DNA of 33,405 bases, from contig VGRY01000049.1 of NCBI GenBank assembly GCA_016875195.1, forward strand, positions 1 to 33,405. Direction: 5' to 3'. This DNA is from Deltaproteobacteria bacterium (GTDB taxonomy: Bacteria > Desulfobacterota > BSN033 > UBA1163). Below the pieces are notes generated by a model. The model searched no databases. It worked only from the letters and a program-made list of their open reading frames with translations, and was not told the DNA's origin. Position numbers and translations under genes: made by a program. Of the stretch, positions 6,572 through 15,689 are shown one piece after another (the stretch's first letter is position 1; each line of letters opens with the position of its first letter).

Positions 6572-9244
6572 ATGAGAATTACGATCAACGGCAGAGCTAT
6601 TGAGACGGAAGAAGGCGCAACTATCCTGAAGATTGCTCAACAGAACGGTTTCCGAATACCCACGCTGTGCCATATGGAGAGTCTCATCCCAACAGGTTTC
6701 TGCAGAATGTGTGTGGTAGAGGTTCAGGGCCTTGAGAATCCTGTGACCGCCTGCAATACAAAGGCCCTGGATGGCATGGTCATCGAAACTGAAACCGCGA
6801 AGGTTAGAGATATAAGAAAAGAGATTCTTAAGTTCATGTTGGTGAAGCATCCTCTCGATTGTCCGGTCTGCGACAAAGGAGGGGAATGCGACCTTCAGGA
6901 TTATGTGTATGAGTATGGGATTGAAAAAGCAGAGTACCAGGTTGATGGGGGGGAAAAAGAGTATAAGATTTATTCCACACCTGCTATCAAATATCATCCG
7001 AACCGGTGTATTCTCTGCAGTCGTTGTATCCGGTCCTGTAGGGAGATTGCGGGAAGGGAGGTTCTCGACCTTAAAGAGACAGGGTTTGATGCGAGGGTTG
7101 AAGTGGTTCAACCCGACAGATGCATCTCATGCGGAGAGTGTCTTGCTGCATGCCCGGTAGGAGCGCTTACAGAGAATGTCAGTCCCATTAAGGGAAGGAA
7201 ATGGCAAGCCAAACGGGTGTCAACGGTATGCGGGTATTGCGGAGTGGGATGCTCTCTCGAGATCAATGTTGTCAATAATAGACCGATCAAGGTGACCACA
7301 CACGAAGGCCTGGGGACCAACAATGGCGTGCTCTGCGTGAAGGGAAGATTCGGTTACGAATTTGTGAACCACCCTGAAAGACTTCGTACCCCACTCCTCA
7401 GAGAGCATGGCAACTTGAGAGAAGCGACATGGGATGAGGCGTTGACCTATGTATCGACGAAGTTGAAGGAGGTCAAAGAGAAGTACGGCTCTGACAGTAT
7501 TGCTGGACTCTCCTCAGCAAGAGCCACCTGCGAAGATAACTACCTCTTTCAGAAATTTTTCAGGGCGGCGATTGGCACAAACAATGTCGATCATTGCGCC
7601 CGTCTCTGACACTCCAGCACCGTGGTCGGTCTGGCCACAACATTAGGCTCTGGAGCGATGACCAATTCTATCGCCGACCTTAAGGAAGCGGATCTCTACT
7701 TAGTCACGGGCAGCAACACCACAGAGACCCACCCGGTGATCGGGATGCTCCTGAGGAATCGCGCCCGCTTCAATGGAACCCAGATCATTGTCGTTGATCC
7801 GAGAAAGATTGACCTGGTAGAAGAGGCGACCCTCTGGCTTCGACCCAAACCCGGAGATGATATTGTCTGGTTAAATGGTCTTGCCCATATCATCATCAAA
7901 GAGAACCTTTATAATAAATCGTTTATCGACCAACATACGGAGGGCTTTGAGGCGGTCAAGGAGAAGGTTTCCAAGTATACGCCGGAATACGTCGAGAAGA
8001 TGACCGGCATTCCCAAGGAACAGTTGACGAAGGCCGCGAGGATGTATGCCTCAGCAAAGAATGCAGCCATCCTCTACTGCATGGGCATTACCCAACACTC
8101 TTCGGGCACCGATGGGGTCAAGGCGCTTTCGAATCTCGCCCTTCTCTGTGGACAGTTGGGAAAACCCGGAAGCGGTGTCAATCCCCTGAGAGGCCAGAAT
8201 AATGTCCAGGGCGCCTGTGATATGGGCTGTTTACCCAATGTGTATCCGGGATATCAGGGAGTGGCCTTGAGAGAATTGAGAGATAAATTTGAGAGCCATT
8301 GGGGCGCTTCGCTCTCAGATAAACCAGGATTGACTGTCGTAGAAATGAGTCAGGCAGCCCTGGATGGAAAGATAAAGGCCATCTATATCATGGGAGAAAA
8401 TCCCATTGTGACGGATCCTGACGTTGCTCATTTAAAGAAAGCCTATGGCAAGCTGGACCTTCTTGTTGTCCAGGACATCTTTCTGACGGAGACCGGGAAG
8501 ATGGCTGATGTGGTTTTTCCTTCCCTCAGTTTTTTAGAAAAAGATGGCACCTTTGCGAATACCGAAAGAAAGGTTCAGAGGGTGAGAAAAGCGCTCAACG
8601 GACCTGAAGGAGCCAGGACGGACTGGGAAATCCTTTGTGACCTCTCATCAAGGTTCGGATATCCAATGAGTTATAAAAACTCCAAGGAGATCTTCGATGA
8701 AATCAGAAAGGTGACTCCACAATATGCTGGCATTACTTACTCACGGTTGGAGTCCGGAGGCATCCAGTGGCCTTGTCCAGACGAGGCTCATCCAGGAACT
8801 CCAGTACTTCACAGAGGGAAGATCGTGCGCGGTAAAGGACTCTTCGTAGCAGTTGATTATACTCCTCCTCCGGAAGTACCGGACAAAGATTATCCATTCA
8901 TTCTGAGCACAGGAAGAGACTATTACCATTATCATTCAGGCAGTATGACCCGGAAAGTAAAACTCCTCGATGAGAAGTGTCCCGAGAGTCTTGTGGAAAT
9001 AAACCCATCCGATGCAGAGCAACTCGGAATCACCGAAGGAGACCGGGTAAAAGTTGCGGGCAGGAGGGGCGATTTTGTTTCAAAAGTGAAGATAACAGAC
9101 AGGGTATCAAGCGGGGTGATCTTTGCCAAATTTCACTTTGCCGAGGCGCCTGTCAACCTCCTCACCAATACAGTGTTAGACCCTGAATCAAAGATAACCG
9201 ACTTAAAATTTTCAACCGTACGGGTTGAAAAATATGGCGGATAA
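6572..9244 (+). CDS. fdhA: NuoG-like formate dehydrogenase alpha subunit, selenocysteine-containing
   Basis: This is one 890-residue protein read through an in-frame TGA at 7607-7609 as selenocysteine 346. Domain order: a NuoG-type [2Fe-2S] ferredoxin domain (about 1-75); the His/Cys N5-type motif HPLDCPVCDKGGEC; two ferredoxin-type 4Fe-4S motifs (CILCSRC, CISCGECLAAC); the 4Fe-4S motif of the molybdopterin domain (CGYCGVGC…LCVKG); then the bis-MGD catalytic domain with DHCARLUHSSTVVGLA, matching E. coli FdhF around its Sec; and a C-terminal MGD-binding domain. It oxidises formate (or reduces CO2). It heads the complex I operon in place of nuoG and would feed electrons into NuoB/C/D/I. A SECIS hairpin follows the UGA. 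Start: ATG after a GAGGAGAA site. Confidence 0.93.
7607..7638 (+). other. UGA-Sec codon and SECIS hairpin of fdhA
   Basis: The UGA is 7607-7609. The hairpin pairs GTGGTC (7622-7627) with GGCCAC (7633-7638) around the five-base loop GGTCT (7628-7632), which begins 18 bases after the UGA. Both loop sequence and spacing resemble the E. coli fdhF SECIS. An outer helix CTCCAG (7612-7617) with CTGGAG (7650-7655) could extend it. Confidence 0.85.
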
Positions 9245-9349
9245 TGGTTTAACGAAGTTTCTGTTGAAAATAAAAAATATATAGTAATATCAATTGGTAA
9301 TTTTATCGTGGAGCAAATGTCTGTCAAATCATTCCAGGTAAGATTTTTC

Positions 9350-9378
9350 TTGACAAAAATGGAGTGATTTTGTAGTTT
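9350..9378 (+). promoter_or_regulatory. Candidate promoter upstream of nuoA
   Basis: TTGACA (9350-9355), a 17-bp spacer, TAGTTT (9373-9378). It lies in the 170-bp gap between fdhA and nuoA and could let nuoA-N be transcribed independently of fdhA. Confidence 0.5.
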
Positions 9379-9414
9379 GTCGAAGCACAAGAAAATTTTC
9401 ACAAGGGGGGTTTG

Positions 9415-9771
9415 ATGCTGATCGATTATCTTCCTCTCATTTTCTACTTTGCCATTGCCGTTGTCTTCGCCTGCTTTGCCATTACTGCCTCTTATCTCCT
9501 GGGTCAGAGAAAACGGACCGTCCTGAAAGAGGCGACTTATGAGTGTGGCATGACCACGTATGGGTCCTCTTTCCGCAGAATCCCGATCAAATATTACATC
9601 ATCGCCATGCTTTTTCTGATCTTCGACATCGAAATCGTCTTCCTCTACCCGTGGGCAGTGATCTTTAAAGAATTAAAAGTGTTTGGCCTCATCTCTATGT
9701 CTGTGTTCATTGGAATACTAATTATTGCCTATATCTATATCTGGAAAAAAGGAGCGCTCGAATGGGAATAG
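9415..9771 (+). CDS. nuoA: NADH-quinone oxidoreductase subunit A (NuoA)
   Basis: The protein has 118 residues with three transmembrane helices and the conserved loop YECGMTTYGSSFRRIPIKYY followed by FDIEIVFLYPW. NuoA is a small membrane subunit at the quinone-site end of complex I. An AAGGGGGG ribosome-binding site precedes the ATG at 9415; a TTG three bases upstream is also possible. The last ten bases overlap nuoB, so the two are translationally coupled. Confidence 0.93.
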   Translation: MLIDYLPLIFYFAIAVVFACFAITASYLLGQRKRTVLKEATYECGMTTYGSSFRRIPIKYYIIAMLFLIFDIEIVFLYPWAVIFKELKVFGLISMSVFIGILIIAYIYIWKKGALEWE

Positions 9772-10283
9772 AAACTTACCTTGAAAAAACTCCCTTGATG
9801 CCCGTCCTGGATGCAGTGGTCAACTGGGGGCGGAAGTATTCGATCTGGCCGGTCACCTTCGGCCTGGCCTGATGCGCCCTGGAGATGATCGTCACCAGTT
9901 CGGCGACGTGGGATATTTCGCGATTTGGTTCGGAAGTGTTCAGGCCTTCTCCCAGACAGGCTGATTTGATGATCGTGGCAGGGACGCTGACCAAGAAGAT
10001 GGCGCCCATGGTCAAACGGATCTATGAGCAGATGCCAGAGCCCAAATGGGTCATCGCTTATGGAGCCTGTGCCTGCTCAGGAGGAATTTTTAAGACCTAC
10101 AATGTAGTGCAGGGTGTGGATCAGATGATCCCGGTGGATGTCTACGTCCCGGGTTGCCCGCCGAGGCCGGAGACACTTCTCACGGCGATCCTGGAACTCC
10201 AGAAGAAGATCGGACAGGAGACCCTTGCGGATCGGAAGAATGTCAATCTCATCCCGAAAGAGATGGATGAGATGAAAGGATAG
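9762..10283 (+). CDS. nuoB: Complex I subunit NuoB with in-frame UGA (candidate selenocysteine) at a cluster N2 ligand
   Basis: The 173-residue frame is intact except for TGA at 9870-9872 (codon 37). The sequence before it ([15 protein letters not shown]) and after it ([19 protein letters not shown]) is plain NuoB, so the stop lies inside the gene. In NuoB this position is the first Cys of the tandem pair that helps bind the [4Fe-4S] cluster N2, the last cluster before the acceptor. The other ligands are in place: C38, C103 (GACAC) and C132 (VPGCPPRPE), with E. coli spacing (65 and 29). The same operon has an unquestionable UGA-Sec in fdhA, and a SECIS-like hairpin follows here too. The likeliest reading is Sec37. 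A TGC-to-TGA mutation or sequencing error is the main alternative. Confidence 0.85.
9870..9908 (+). other. UGA codon and candidate SECIS hairpin in nuoB
   Basis: The UGA is 9870-9872. Hairpin 9890-9908: CGTC (9890-9893) pairs with GACG (9905-9908), then an A-C mismatch, then CC (9895-9896) with GG (9902-9903), closing the loop AGTTC (9897-9901). The loop starts 24 bases after the UGA and has G as its second base. Both features fit the published bacterial SECIS model (a loop about 16-37 bases from the UGA with G in the first two loop positions). The stem is short, so chance cannot be excluded. Confidence 0.6.
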
Positions 10284-10289
10284 AAGGAT

Positions 10290-10778
10290 ATGGCTGAAGT
10301 TCATCCCGCAGTCAACAAGATGAAGACCAAGTTTCCTGCTTCGGCGCTGGATGTGACGGCCTTTCGTGGGGAAGTCAATGTAACTGTGCCGAAGAAGGAT
10401 ATCTATGAGATCTGTCGATTTCTCTATACCGACCCGGATCTGCAGTACCATATGCTGACCGATCTGTGCGGGGTAGACTATTTTCCACAACAGCCCCGTT
10501 TTGAAGTGGTCTATCTTCTCTACTCCTTCAAGACAAACGATCGGTTGAGACTGAAGACGAGAGTCGGAGAAGGTGAAGCCGTGTTAAGCGTTGAATCGAT
10601 CTGGAAGGCGGCCGACTGGTTGGAGAGGGAGGTCTACGATCTTTACGGGATCTCCTTTGAGAACCATCCGGATTTGAGGAGAATTCTCCTCTGGGAGGGT
10701 TACGAAGGCCACCCTCTGAGAAAAGATTTCCCGGTCGAAGGACCGGATTTTGACAAACCCTTTGTCCCCGAGGTCTGA
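10290..10778 (+). CDS. nuoC: NADH-quinone oxidoreductase subunit C (NuoC)
   Basis: The 162-residue protein contains the 30-kDa subunit signature ERE(V/A)YDLYGI…F..HP.LRRIL…GHPLRKDFP. It is a stand-alone NuoC, not fused to NuoD. It is a hydrophilic connecting subunit with no cofactors of its own. It starts six bases after nuoB, and nuoD follows one base after its stop. Confidence 0.95.
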   Translation: MAEVHPAVNKMKTKFPASALDVTAFRGEVNVTVPKKDIYEICRFLYTDPDLQYHMLTDLCGVDYFPQQPRFEVVYLLYSFKTNDRLRLKTRVGEGEAVLSVESIWKAADWLEREVYDLYGISFENHPDLRRILLWEGYEGHPLRKDFPVEGPDFDKPFVPEV

Positions 10779-10779
10779 A

Positions 10780-11952
10780 ATGGCAGAGACACGATTGATG
10801 ACCATCAACATGGGTCCGCAGCACCCGGCCACTCACGGGGTGTTGAGGCTTGTGTTGGAATTAGATGGAGAAATTATTGTTAAGGCAATTCCCCATATCG
10901 GACATCTCCACCGGGGGGTTGAAAAACTGGCCGAGGCCAGAACCTATCATCAGGTGATACCCCTCACGGACCGATTGGATTACACCAATGCCATGGGGAA
11001 TAATCTCGGATATGTTCTTGCCGTTGAGAAACTCCTTGGGATTGAAGTTCCCAAGAGGGCTCGCTATCTGAGAGTGATGATGACTGAACTTCAGAGGATT
11101 GCGGCCCATCTCATCTGGCTGGGAACCCATGCGCTTGACATTGGCGCCATGACGTTGCTCTTTTACAATTTCCGGGAAAGGGAGGAAATTCTGAAAATTT
11201 TTGAAGAGGTCTCAGGCGGAAGATTGACTCCAACCTATTTACGAATTGGAGGAGTGTCCAAAGACCTTCCAGAGGGGATCGAGAAAAAGATCAGGGTTTT
11301 TGTGGATGCGTTTCAAGGCCACATGCAGGAGTATGAGACCCTCCTGACAAAGAATGTGATCTGGCTGAAACGAACCAAGGAAGTGGGCATCATCTCAAAA
11401 GAGGATGCAATCAACTGGGGTATGACCGGCCCAAGCCTTCGCGGGTCGGGTGTGAAATGGGACATCAGAAAAGCGTTCCCGTATTCGAGCTATGAAGATT
11501 TTGAATTTGACATTCCCATAGGGTCAGTGGGTGATGTCTATGATCGATACTATGTAAGGTTGAGGGAGATGGAATGGGCAAACGCCATTGTGAAACAGGC
11601 CCTGGATCGGTTGCCCCAGGGGCCTGTCCTTGCAGACGATCCGAAGGTGGTTCTTCCCAAGAAAGAGATGGTCCTCACGGATATCGCCTCATTGATCCGT
11701 CAGTTCAAGATTGCCTCTGAAGGGTTTGAGCCTCCTAAAGGAGAGGTCTATGTAAGCGTGGAGGCATCGAAAGGAGAGCTGGGGTATTATCTGGTGAGCG
11801 ATGGATCGAATAAACCTCTGAGGATGAGGATACGGCCTCCCTCATTCCTCAACCTGAGCGCGCTTCCCAAAATGATCGAGGGAAGTTTGATCGCAGATGT
11901 GATCTCCGCGATCGGAAGCATTGATATTGTTCTTGGAGAGATAGACCGGTAA
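10780..11952 (+). CDS. nuoD: NADH-quinone oxidoreductase subunit D (NuoD)
   Basis: The protein has 390 residues and starts at MAETRLMTINMGPQHPATHG after a GAGG ribosome-binding site lying in the end of nuoC. The HPATHG loop forms part of the quinone pocket with NuoB. MTGPSLRGSGVKWDIRKAFPY and the C-terminal LGEIDR are typical. The Cys pairs of [NiFe] hydrogenase large subunits are absent, so this is a complex I-type subunit and not a membrane-bound hydrogenase. Confidence 0.95.
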   Translation: MAETRLMTINMGPQHPATHGVLRLVLELDGEIIVKAIPHIGHLHRGVEKLAEARTYHQVIPLTDRLDYTNAMGNNLGYVLAVEKLLGIEVPKRARYLRVMMTELQRIAAHLIWLGTHALDIGAMTLLFYNFREREEILKIFEEVSGGRLTPTYLRIGGVSKDLPEGIEKKIRVFVDAFQGHMQEYETLLTKNVIWLKRTKEVGIISKEDAINWGMTGPSLRGSGVKWDIRKAFPYSSYEDFEFDIPIGSVGDVYDRYYVRLREMEWANAIVKQALDRLPQGPVLADDPKVVLPKKEMVLTDIASLIRQFKIASEGFEPPKGEVYVSVEASKGELGYYLVSDGSNKPLRMRIRPPSFLNLSALPKMIEGSLIADVISAIGSIDIVLGEIDR

Positions 11953-11956
11953 AAAG

Positions 11957-12121
11957 AATAAATTCGAAGCACGAAATTCGAATTTCGAAACAATTTCAAA
12001 TTTTCGAAATTCAAATGTAAAACAAAAAAGTTTAACAATTTTGGATTTTGAAAATTCGGATTTGTTTCGGATTGGTCCTAAGAGGACGCTTCGCCCGATA
12101 TTCGGATTTCGGATTTTCGAA
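11957..12121. repeat. Imperfect palindromic repeat, TTCGAATTTCGGA family
   Basis: This AT-rich tract is built of GAAATTCGAA/TTCGGATTT units in both orientations, left arm about 11957-12010 and right arm about 12040-12121. The same family occurs at 18779-18916. It fills the gap between nuoD and the nuoF/gltD fusion and could form a long stem in the mRNA. Confidence 0.65.
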
Positions 12122-12134
12122 AATGAGGGTTAAC

Positions 12135-14087
12135 ATGACAGATATTCTTTTTAGCAGTTGGGGTGGAGCGGTTGTGGATAACCGCGGGAAATCAGAAGGC
12201 GAGAGGCAGCCTGTTTCCAATCTCAATCTTCCCCTTGAATTCGATAAGGAGAAGAAGGTCAAGGCTTTCATCGGTTGGGACGGAATTGCCATCCGTGACC
12301 CTGAAGTGAATATCATCGATTTGATTCGGGCATACATGGAAGCTGTCCAGAAGGAGTCGTGCGGTAAGTGCACGCCCTGCCGGGTGGGAACACGGGTTAT
12401 GTCGACCCTTCTGAATCGAATTGCCGAAGGTCAGGGAAAACCAGAGGACCTGGACCAGTTGAAGAATCTCGGCGAGATGATCCTCGGGAGTTCAAAATGT
12501 AATCTCGGGCAGACCGGACCTAAACCCGTGCTGCATGCCCTCGACTATTTTAAGGGACAGTTTGCCGAAGTGGTTCAATCGAAGAAGAAGATTCCGCGCC
12601 AGGAATATAAAGTGAAGGTGACGGCTCCGTGTGAGAGCGCCTGTCCATCCCATCTTCCCATCAGCCGCTATGTGGAACTGATCAAAGAAGGCCGATATAC
12701 GGAGTCGCTTGCTGCCATCCGCGAAGCCACCTGCCTGGCTGGAATCCTTGGAAGGGTTTGCATCAGGCCCTGTGAAGATAATTGCCGAAGACAGAATGTG
12801 GATGAATGCGTCTCCATCAAATGGCTCAAGCGATTTGTGGCTGATTATGAACTTGAAAGGGGATTCAAACCAGGCGCTGCCAAAGCTCCGGCTCGTACTG
12901 AAAAGGTGGCTGTCATTGGAGCCGGACCATCAGGGCTCACCTGTGCCTATTACCTGGCCCTGAAGGGATACCCGGTGACGATTTTCGAAAGACTGGGAGA
13001 GCCAGGCGGAATGTCAGCGGTTGGAATTCCGGACTACAGACTCCCGAGAGATATCGTCAGATATGAGACGCGTCTCGTGGAACAGTTGGGCGTGAAGATC
13101 CAATACAATACGCAGGTGGGAAAAGATATCACCATTTCGCAAATGTTCGAGCAGGGATTCAAGGCCATTTACATCGCTGTGGGCGCTCAGACCAACACCC
13201 CCATGGGCGTGGATGGAGAGGACAAAGGATATAAGGGATTCATCCCGGGCGTCTATTATCTCCTTGAGATCAATCTCGGAAGAGACCCTTATCCCGAAGG
13301 GAAGAAGGTGGTGGTCGTGGGCGGCGGAAATGTGGCGATCGATTGCGTCCGTTCTTCCTTCAGAATCGGTAAGGCCGATGTGAACCTCGTCTATCGCCGG
13401 ACGAAGAAAGAGATGCCTGCTGACCGTGTGGAAATTCACGATGCAGAAGAGGAGGGCGTGAAATTCCATTACCTCTGCAATCCGGTCCGGATTATTGAGA
13501 AGGACGGAAAAGTGACGGGCATGGAGTGTATCCGGATGGAATTGGGCGAGCCCGACGAGAGCGGAAGACGGAGACCTGTCCCCATTAAGGGATCGGAGTT
13601 TTTCATCGAGGCCGATATTGCGATTCCAGCCATCGGACAGGCGATCGACCTCTCCTTTCTCGACGAAAAGGATGGGGTCAAGACGACCAAACGTTCCACC
13701 ATCTCCGTTCAAGAAGGAACGTTTCAGACAAACCGTCAGGGGATTTTCTCGGGAGGCGATTGTGTGATCGGGCCGGATGTTCTGGTGCGCGCCGCAAACC
13801 ATGGAAAGAGGGCGGCTGATAAGATCGATGCCTATATCAGAGGGGTTGAGGTAAAGGAATCGGAGGACGAAAGGCTGGAGACTCTGGTTGAAAAGATCAA
13901 AGTTTACGGCAAGGATGAAAAGATCGGAAATCCTGGCAGCCAGAAGAGGGCGATGCTGGAACTTCTTCCCCCGGATTCGAGAAAGTGGACATTAGATGAG
14001 GTGGAACAAGGGTTTTCCATATCAATCGCACAGAAAGAGGCAGAGCGCTGCCTCCGGTGTGTGCGGGTTGGACTGTTTGCGGTTTAG
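12135..14087 (+). CDS. NuoF C-terminal Fe-S domain fused to GltD-like FAD/NAD(P) oxidoreductase
   Basis: The protein has about 650 residues. The start at 12135 (MTDILFSSWGG) has GAGGG seven bases upstream; an upstream extension would lie inside a repeat. Residues about 60-140 match the N3-cluster domain of NuoF (ESCGKCTPCRVGT … KCNLG), but the FMN/NADH Rossmann part of NuoF is missing. From about 160 it is a GltD/NfnB-type flavoprotein: two 4Fe-4S sites (CESACP; GRVCIRPCEDNC), the FAD motif GAGPSGLTCAYYLALKG, the NAD(P) motif VVVVGGGNVAIDC, a second FAD-contacting GIFSGGDCV, and a C-terminal CLRC. It sits where nuoE-nuoF would be. Likely role: exchange electrons between NAD(P)(H) and the formate dehydrogenase/complex I Fe-S chain. 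The direction and the cofactor (NADH or NADPH) are unknown. Confidence 0.85.
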   Translation: MTDILFSSWGGAVVDNRGKSEGERQPVSNLNLPLEFDKEKKVKAFIGWDGIAIRDPEVNIIDLIRAYMEAVQKESCGKCTPCRVGTRVMSTLLNRIAEGQGKPEDLDQLKNLGEMILGSSKCNLGQTGPKPVLHALDYFKGQFAEVVQSKKKIPRQEYKVKVTAPCESACPSHLPISRYVELIKEGRYTESLAAIREATCLAGILGRVCIRPCEDNCRRQNVDECVSIKWLKRFVADYELERGFKPGAAKAPARTEKVAVIGAGPSGLTCAYYLALKGYPVTIFERLGEPGGMSAVGIPDYRLPRDIVRYETRLVEQLGVKIQYNTQVGKDITISQMFEQGFKAIYIAVGAQTNTPMGVDGEDKGYKGFIPGVYYLLEINLGRDPYPEGKKVVVVGGGNVAIDCVRSSFRIGKADVNLVYRRTKKEMPADRVEIHDAEEEGVKFHYLCNPVRIIEKDGKVTGMECIRMELGEPDESGRRRPVPIKGSEFFIEADIAIPAIGQAIDLSFLDEKDGVKTTKRSTISVQEGTFQTNRQGIFSGGDCVIGPDVLVRAANHGKRAADKIDAYIRGVEVKESEDERLETLVEKIKVYGKDEKIGNPGSQKRAMLELLPPDSRKWTLDEVEQGFSISIAQKEAERCLRCVRVGLFAV

Positions 14088-14100
14088 GGAAATAAAAAAG

Positions 14101-14187
14101 ACGAATAACACGAATGATACCGAATGGCACGAATGTTAGGCATATCGTTTACTATTCGTGAAATTCGTCATTTTCATCATTCGTGTG
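14101..14187. repeat. Palindromic repeat, ACGAATGAC/ATTCGT family
   Basis: The left arm (14101-14135), made of CACGAAT/CCGAATG units, is imperfectly complementary to the right arm (14153-14187), made of ATTCGTGAAATTCGTC units. It fills the gap between the nuoF/gltD fusion and nuoH. It is different in sequence from the other repeats in this operon. Confidence 0.65.
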
Positions 14188-14241
14188 TGCCTTCTAGGCA
14201 TGGGGCATTAGCTTAAAAAAGGGTTTTAGAGGAGAAGCGGG

Positions 14242-15261
14242 ATGCAGGTCTTATATCTTCTCATTGAGACAATTGTAAAATGTGTGGTCGTCTTTGCTTG
14301 CCTGATGCTCTCCGTGGCTTATCTGACCTGGCTGGAGAGGAAGGTTCTGGGCCACATCCAAATCCGTTTTGGTCCGAATCGGTGCGGTCCCTTTGGACTG
14401 CTTCAGCCCTTTTCGGATGGGATCAAGGCTTTCTTCAAGGAGGACCTGATTCCCGGGAATTCGGATAAGGCGGTCTTTGTGATTTCACCGATGATCGCCA
14501 TCATTGCGGCCATCAGCATGTTTGCCGTGATTCCCTTTGGAGACCAGTTCACCATTCCGGGGACCGACTATGTGGTCAAATTGCGGATTGCGGATATTGA
14601 CATTGGGCTTCTTTATGTGTTCGGGATCGCTTCCATCGGAGAATTCGGAATCGTCCTCGGAGGCTGGTCTTCGGGCAACAAATATGGTCTGACCGGCTCA
14701 CTTCGGGCGGCGGCACAGATGATCAGTTACGAGGTGGCCCTCGGGCTTTCGATCGTCGGGGTGATCATTCTTTCTCAGAGCCTCAGGCTGGCCGAAATCG
14801 TTGCGCTCCAGGGAGGGGGGTTCTGGAACTGGAACATTCTGTATCAACCTGCCGCTTTCGTCTTTTTTATCATCTGTGGATTGGCCGAGATCAACCGAAC
14901 TCCCTTTGATATGCCGGAGTCCGAATCGGAGCTGGCCTGCGGGTTTAATATCGAATACAGCAGTATGAAATTTGCCCTCTTCTTCATGGCAGAGTATGCC
15001 CATATGATTACCGTTGCGGCTGTCGCGGTGACGCTCTTTTTAGGCGGATGGCAGGCGCCCCTGCCTCAGCTTGCGTTTATCCCCGGGGTCTTCTGGTTTG
15101 CGACGAAGGTTTTCGTGTTGATCTTCTTCTTTATCTGGCAGAGGGGAACGTTTCCGAGACTTCGCTACGATCAGATCATGAAGTTTGGTTGGAAGGTTTT
15201 ATTTGAGTTAACTCTAATCAACATTTTAATCACTGCCTTGATTGTTGTACTGAAAGGTTAA
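14242..15261 (+). CDS. nuoH: NADH-quinone oxidoreductase subunit H (NuoH)
   Basis: The 339-residue integral membrane protein has about eight helices. Family-defining loops: ERKVLGHIQIRFGPNRCGPF, then EINRTPFDMPESESEL. NuoH forms the quinone entry chamber and the first part of the hydrophilic axis to the antiporter-like subunits. Ribosome-binding site GAGGAGAAGC. nuoI follows after 13 bases. Confidence 0.96.
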   Translation: MQVLYLLIETIVKCVVVFACLMLSVAYLTWLERKVLGHIQIRFGPNRCGPFGLLQPFSDGIKAFFKEDLIPGNSDKAVFVISPMIAIIAAISMFAVIPFGDQFTIPGTDYVVKLRIADIDIGLLYVFGIASIGEFGIVLGGWSSGNKYGLTGSLRAAAQMISYEVALGLSIVGVIILSQSLRLAEIVALQGGGFWNWNILYQPAAFVFFIICGLAEINRTPFDMPESESELACGFNIEYSSMKFALFFMAEYAHMITVAAVAVTLFLGGWQAPLPQLAFIPGVFWFATKVFVLIFFFIWQRGTFPRLRYDQIMKFGWKVLFELTLINILITALIVVLKG

Positions 15262-15274
15262 TAAGAGGCCGGAC

Positions 15275-15688
15275 ATGATTATTCCATTACTGAAAGGTTT
15301 AGCATTTACATTGGGTCGGTTCTTCTCCAAACCGATCACCACACAGTATCCGGAGCAGAAGGTCCCTCCTGCAAAACGCTGGAGGGGAATCCAGTATTTT
15401 GAAAAGGACGAGAAGGGGCAGATTAAATGTGTGGCTTGCGGCCTGTGCATGGCGGTCTGCCCTTCCCAGTGTATCAATATTGTGACGGCGGAGAATGAGC
15501 AGGGACAACGCTATCCCCTCACCTATGAGCTTGATGTCCTGAGGTGCATCTTCTGCGGGTATTGCGAGGAGGCCTGCCCGGTCAATGCCATCTTTGTCGG
15601 AAAGAATTACGAATGGGTCGAGAGAAAGAGAGCGCCCTTTCTCATGAACACAGAAAAACTTCTGGAGCAGAAGAAGTATAATCCATAA
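15275..15688 (+). CDS. nuoI: NADH-quinone oxidoreductase subunit I (NuoI)
   Basis: The protein has 137 residues and two complete 4Fe-4S motifs, CVACGLCMAVCPSQC and CIFCGYCEEACP, corresponding to clusters N6a and N6b that pass electrons to N2 in NuoB. The amphipathic N-terminus lies on the membrane. The length is slightly short but complete for bacterial NuoI. Confidence 0.95.
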   Translation: MIIPLLKGLAFTLGRFFSKPITTQYPEQKVPPAKRWRGIQYFEKDEKGQIKCVACGLCMAVCPSQCINIVTAENEQGQRYPLTYELDVLRCIFCGYCEEACPVNAIFVGKNYEWVERKRAPFLMNTEKLLEQKKYNP

Positions 15689-15689
15689 A

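Noticed and set aside
7622..9244. fdhA split into two genes at the TGA
   Set aside because: The TGA sits at the known Sec position of formate dehydrogenase, with a good SECIS behind it, and the second half has no start or ribosome-binding site.
9885..10283. nuoB called as a short gene starting after the UGA at the ATG at 9885
   Set aside because: It would lose two cluster ligands and the conserved N-terminus, which is clearly encoded in frame upstream and overlaps nuoA as usual.
10780..11952. NuoD as a [NiFe] hydrogenase large subunit (membrane-bound hydrogenase)
   Set aside because: The two CxxC nickel-binding pairs are absent and the HPATHG quinone loop is present.
13014..13802. Long open frame on the minus strand opposite the nuoF/gltD fusion
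   Set aside because: It is a shadow of the strongly conserved plus-strand flavoprotein; the composition is not protein-like for any family.
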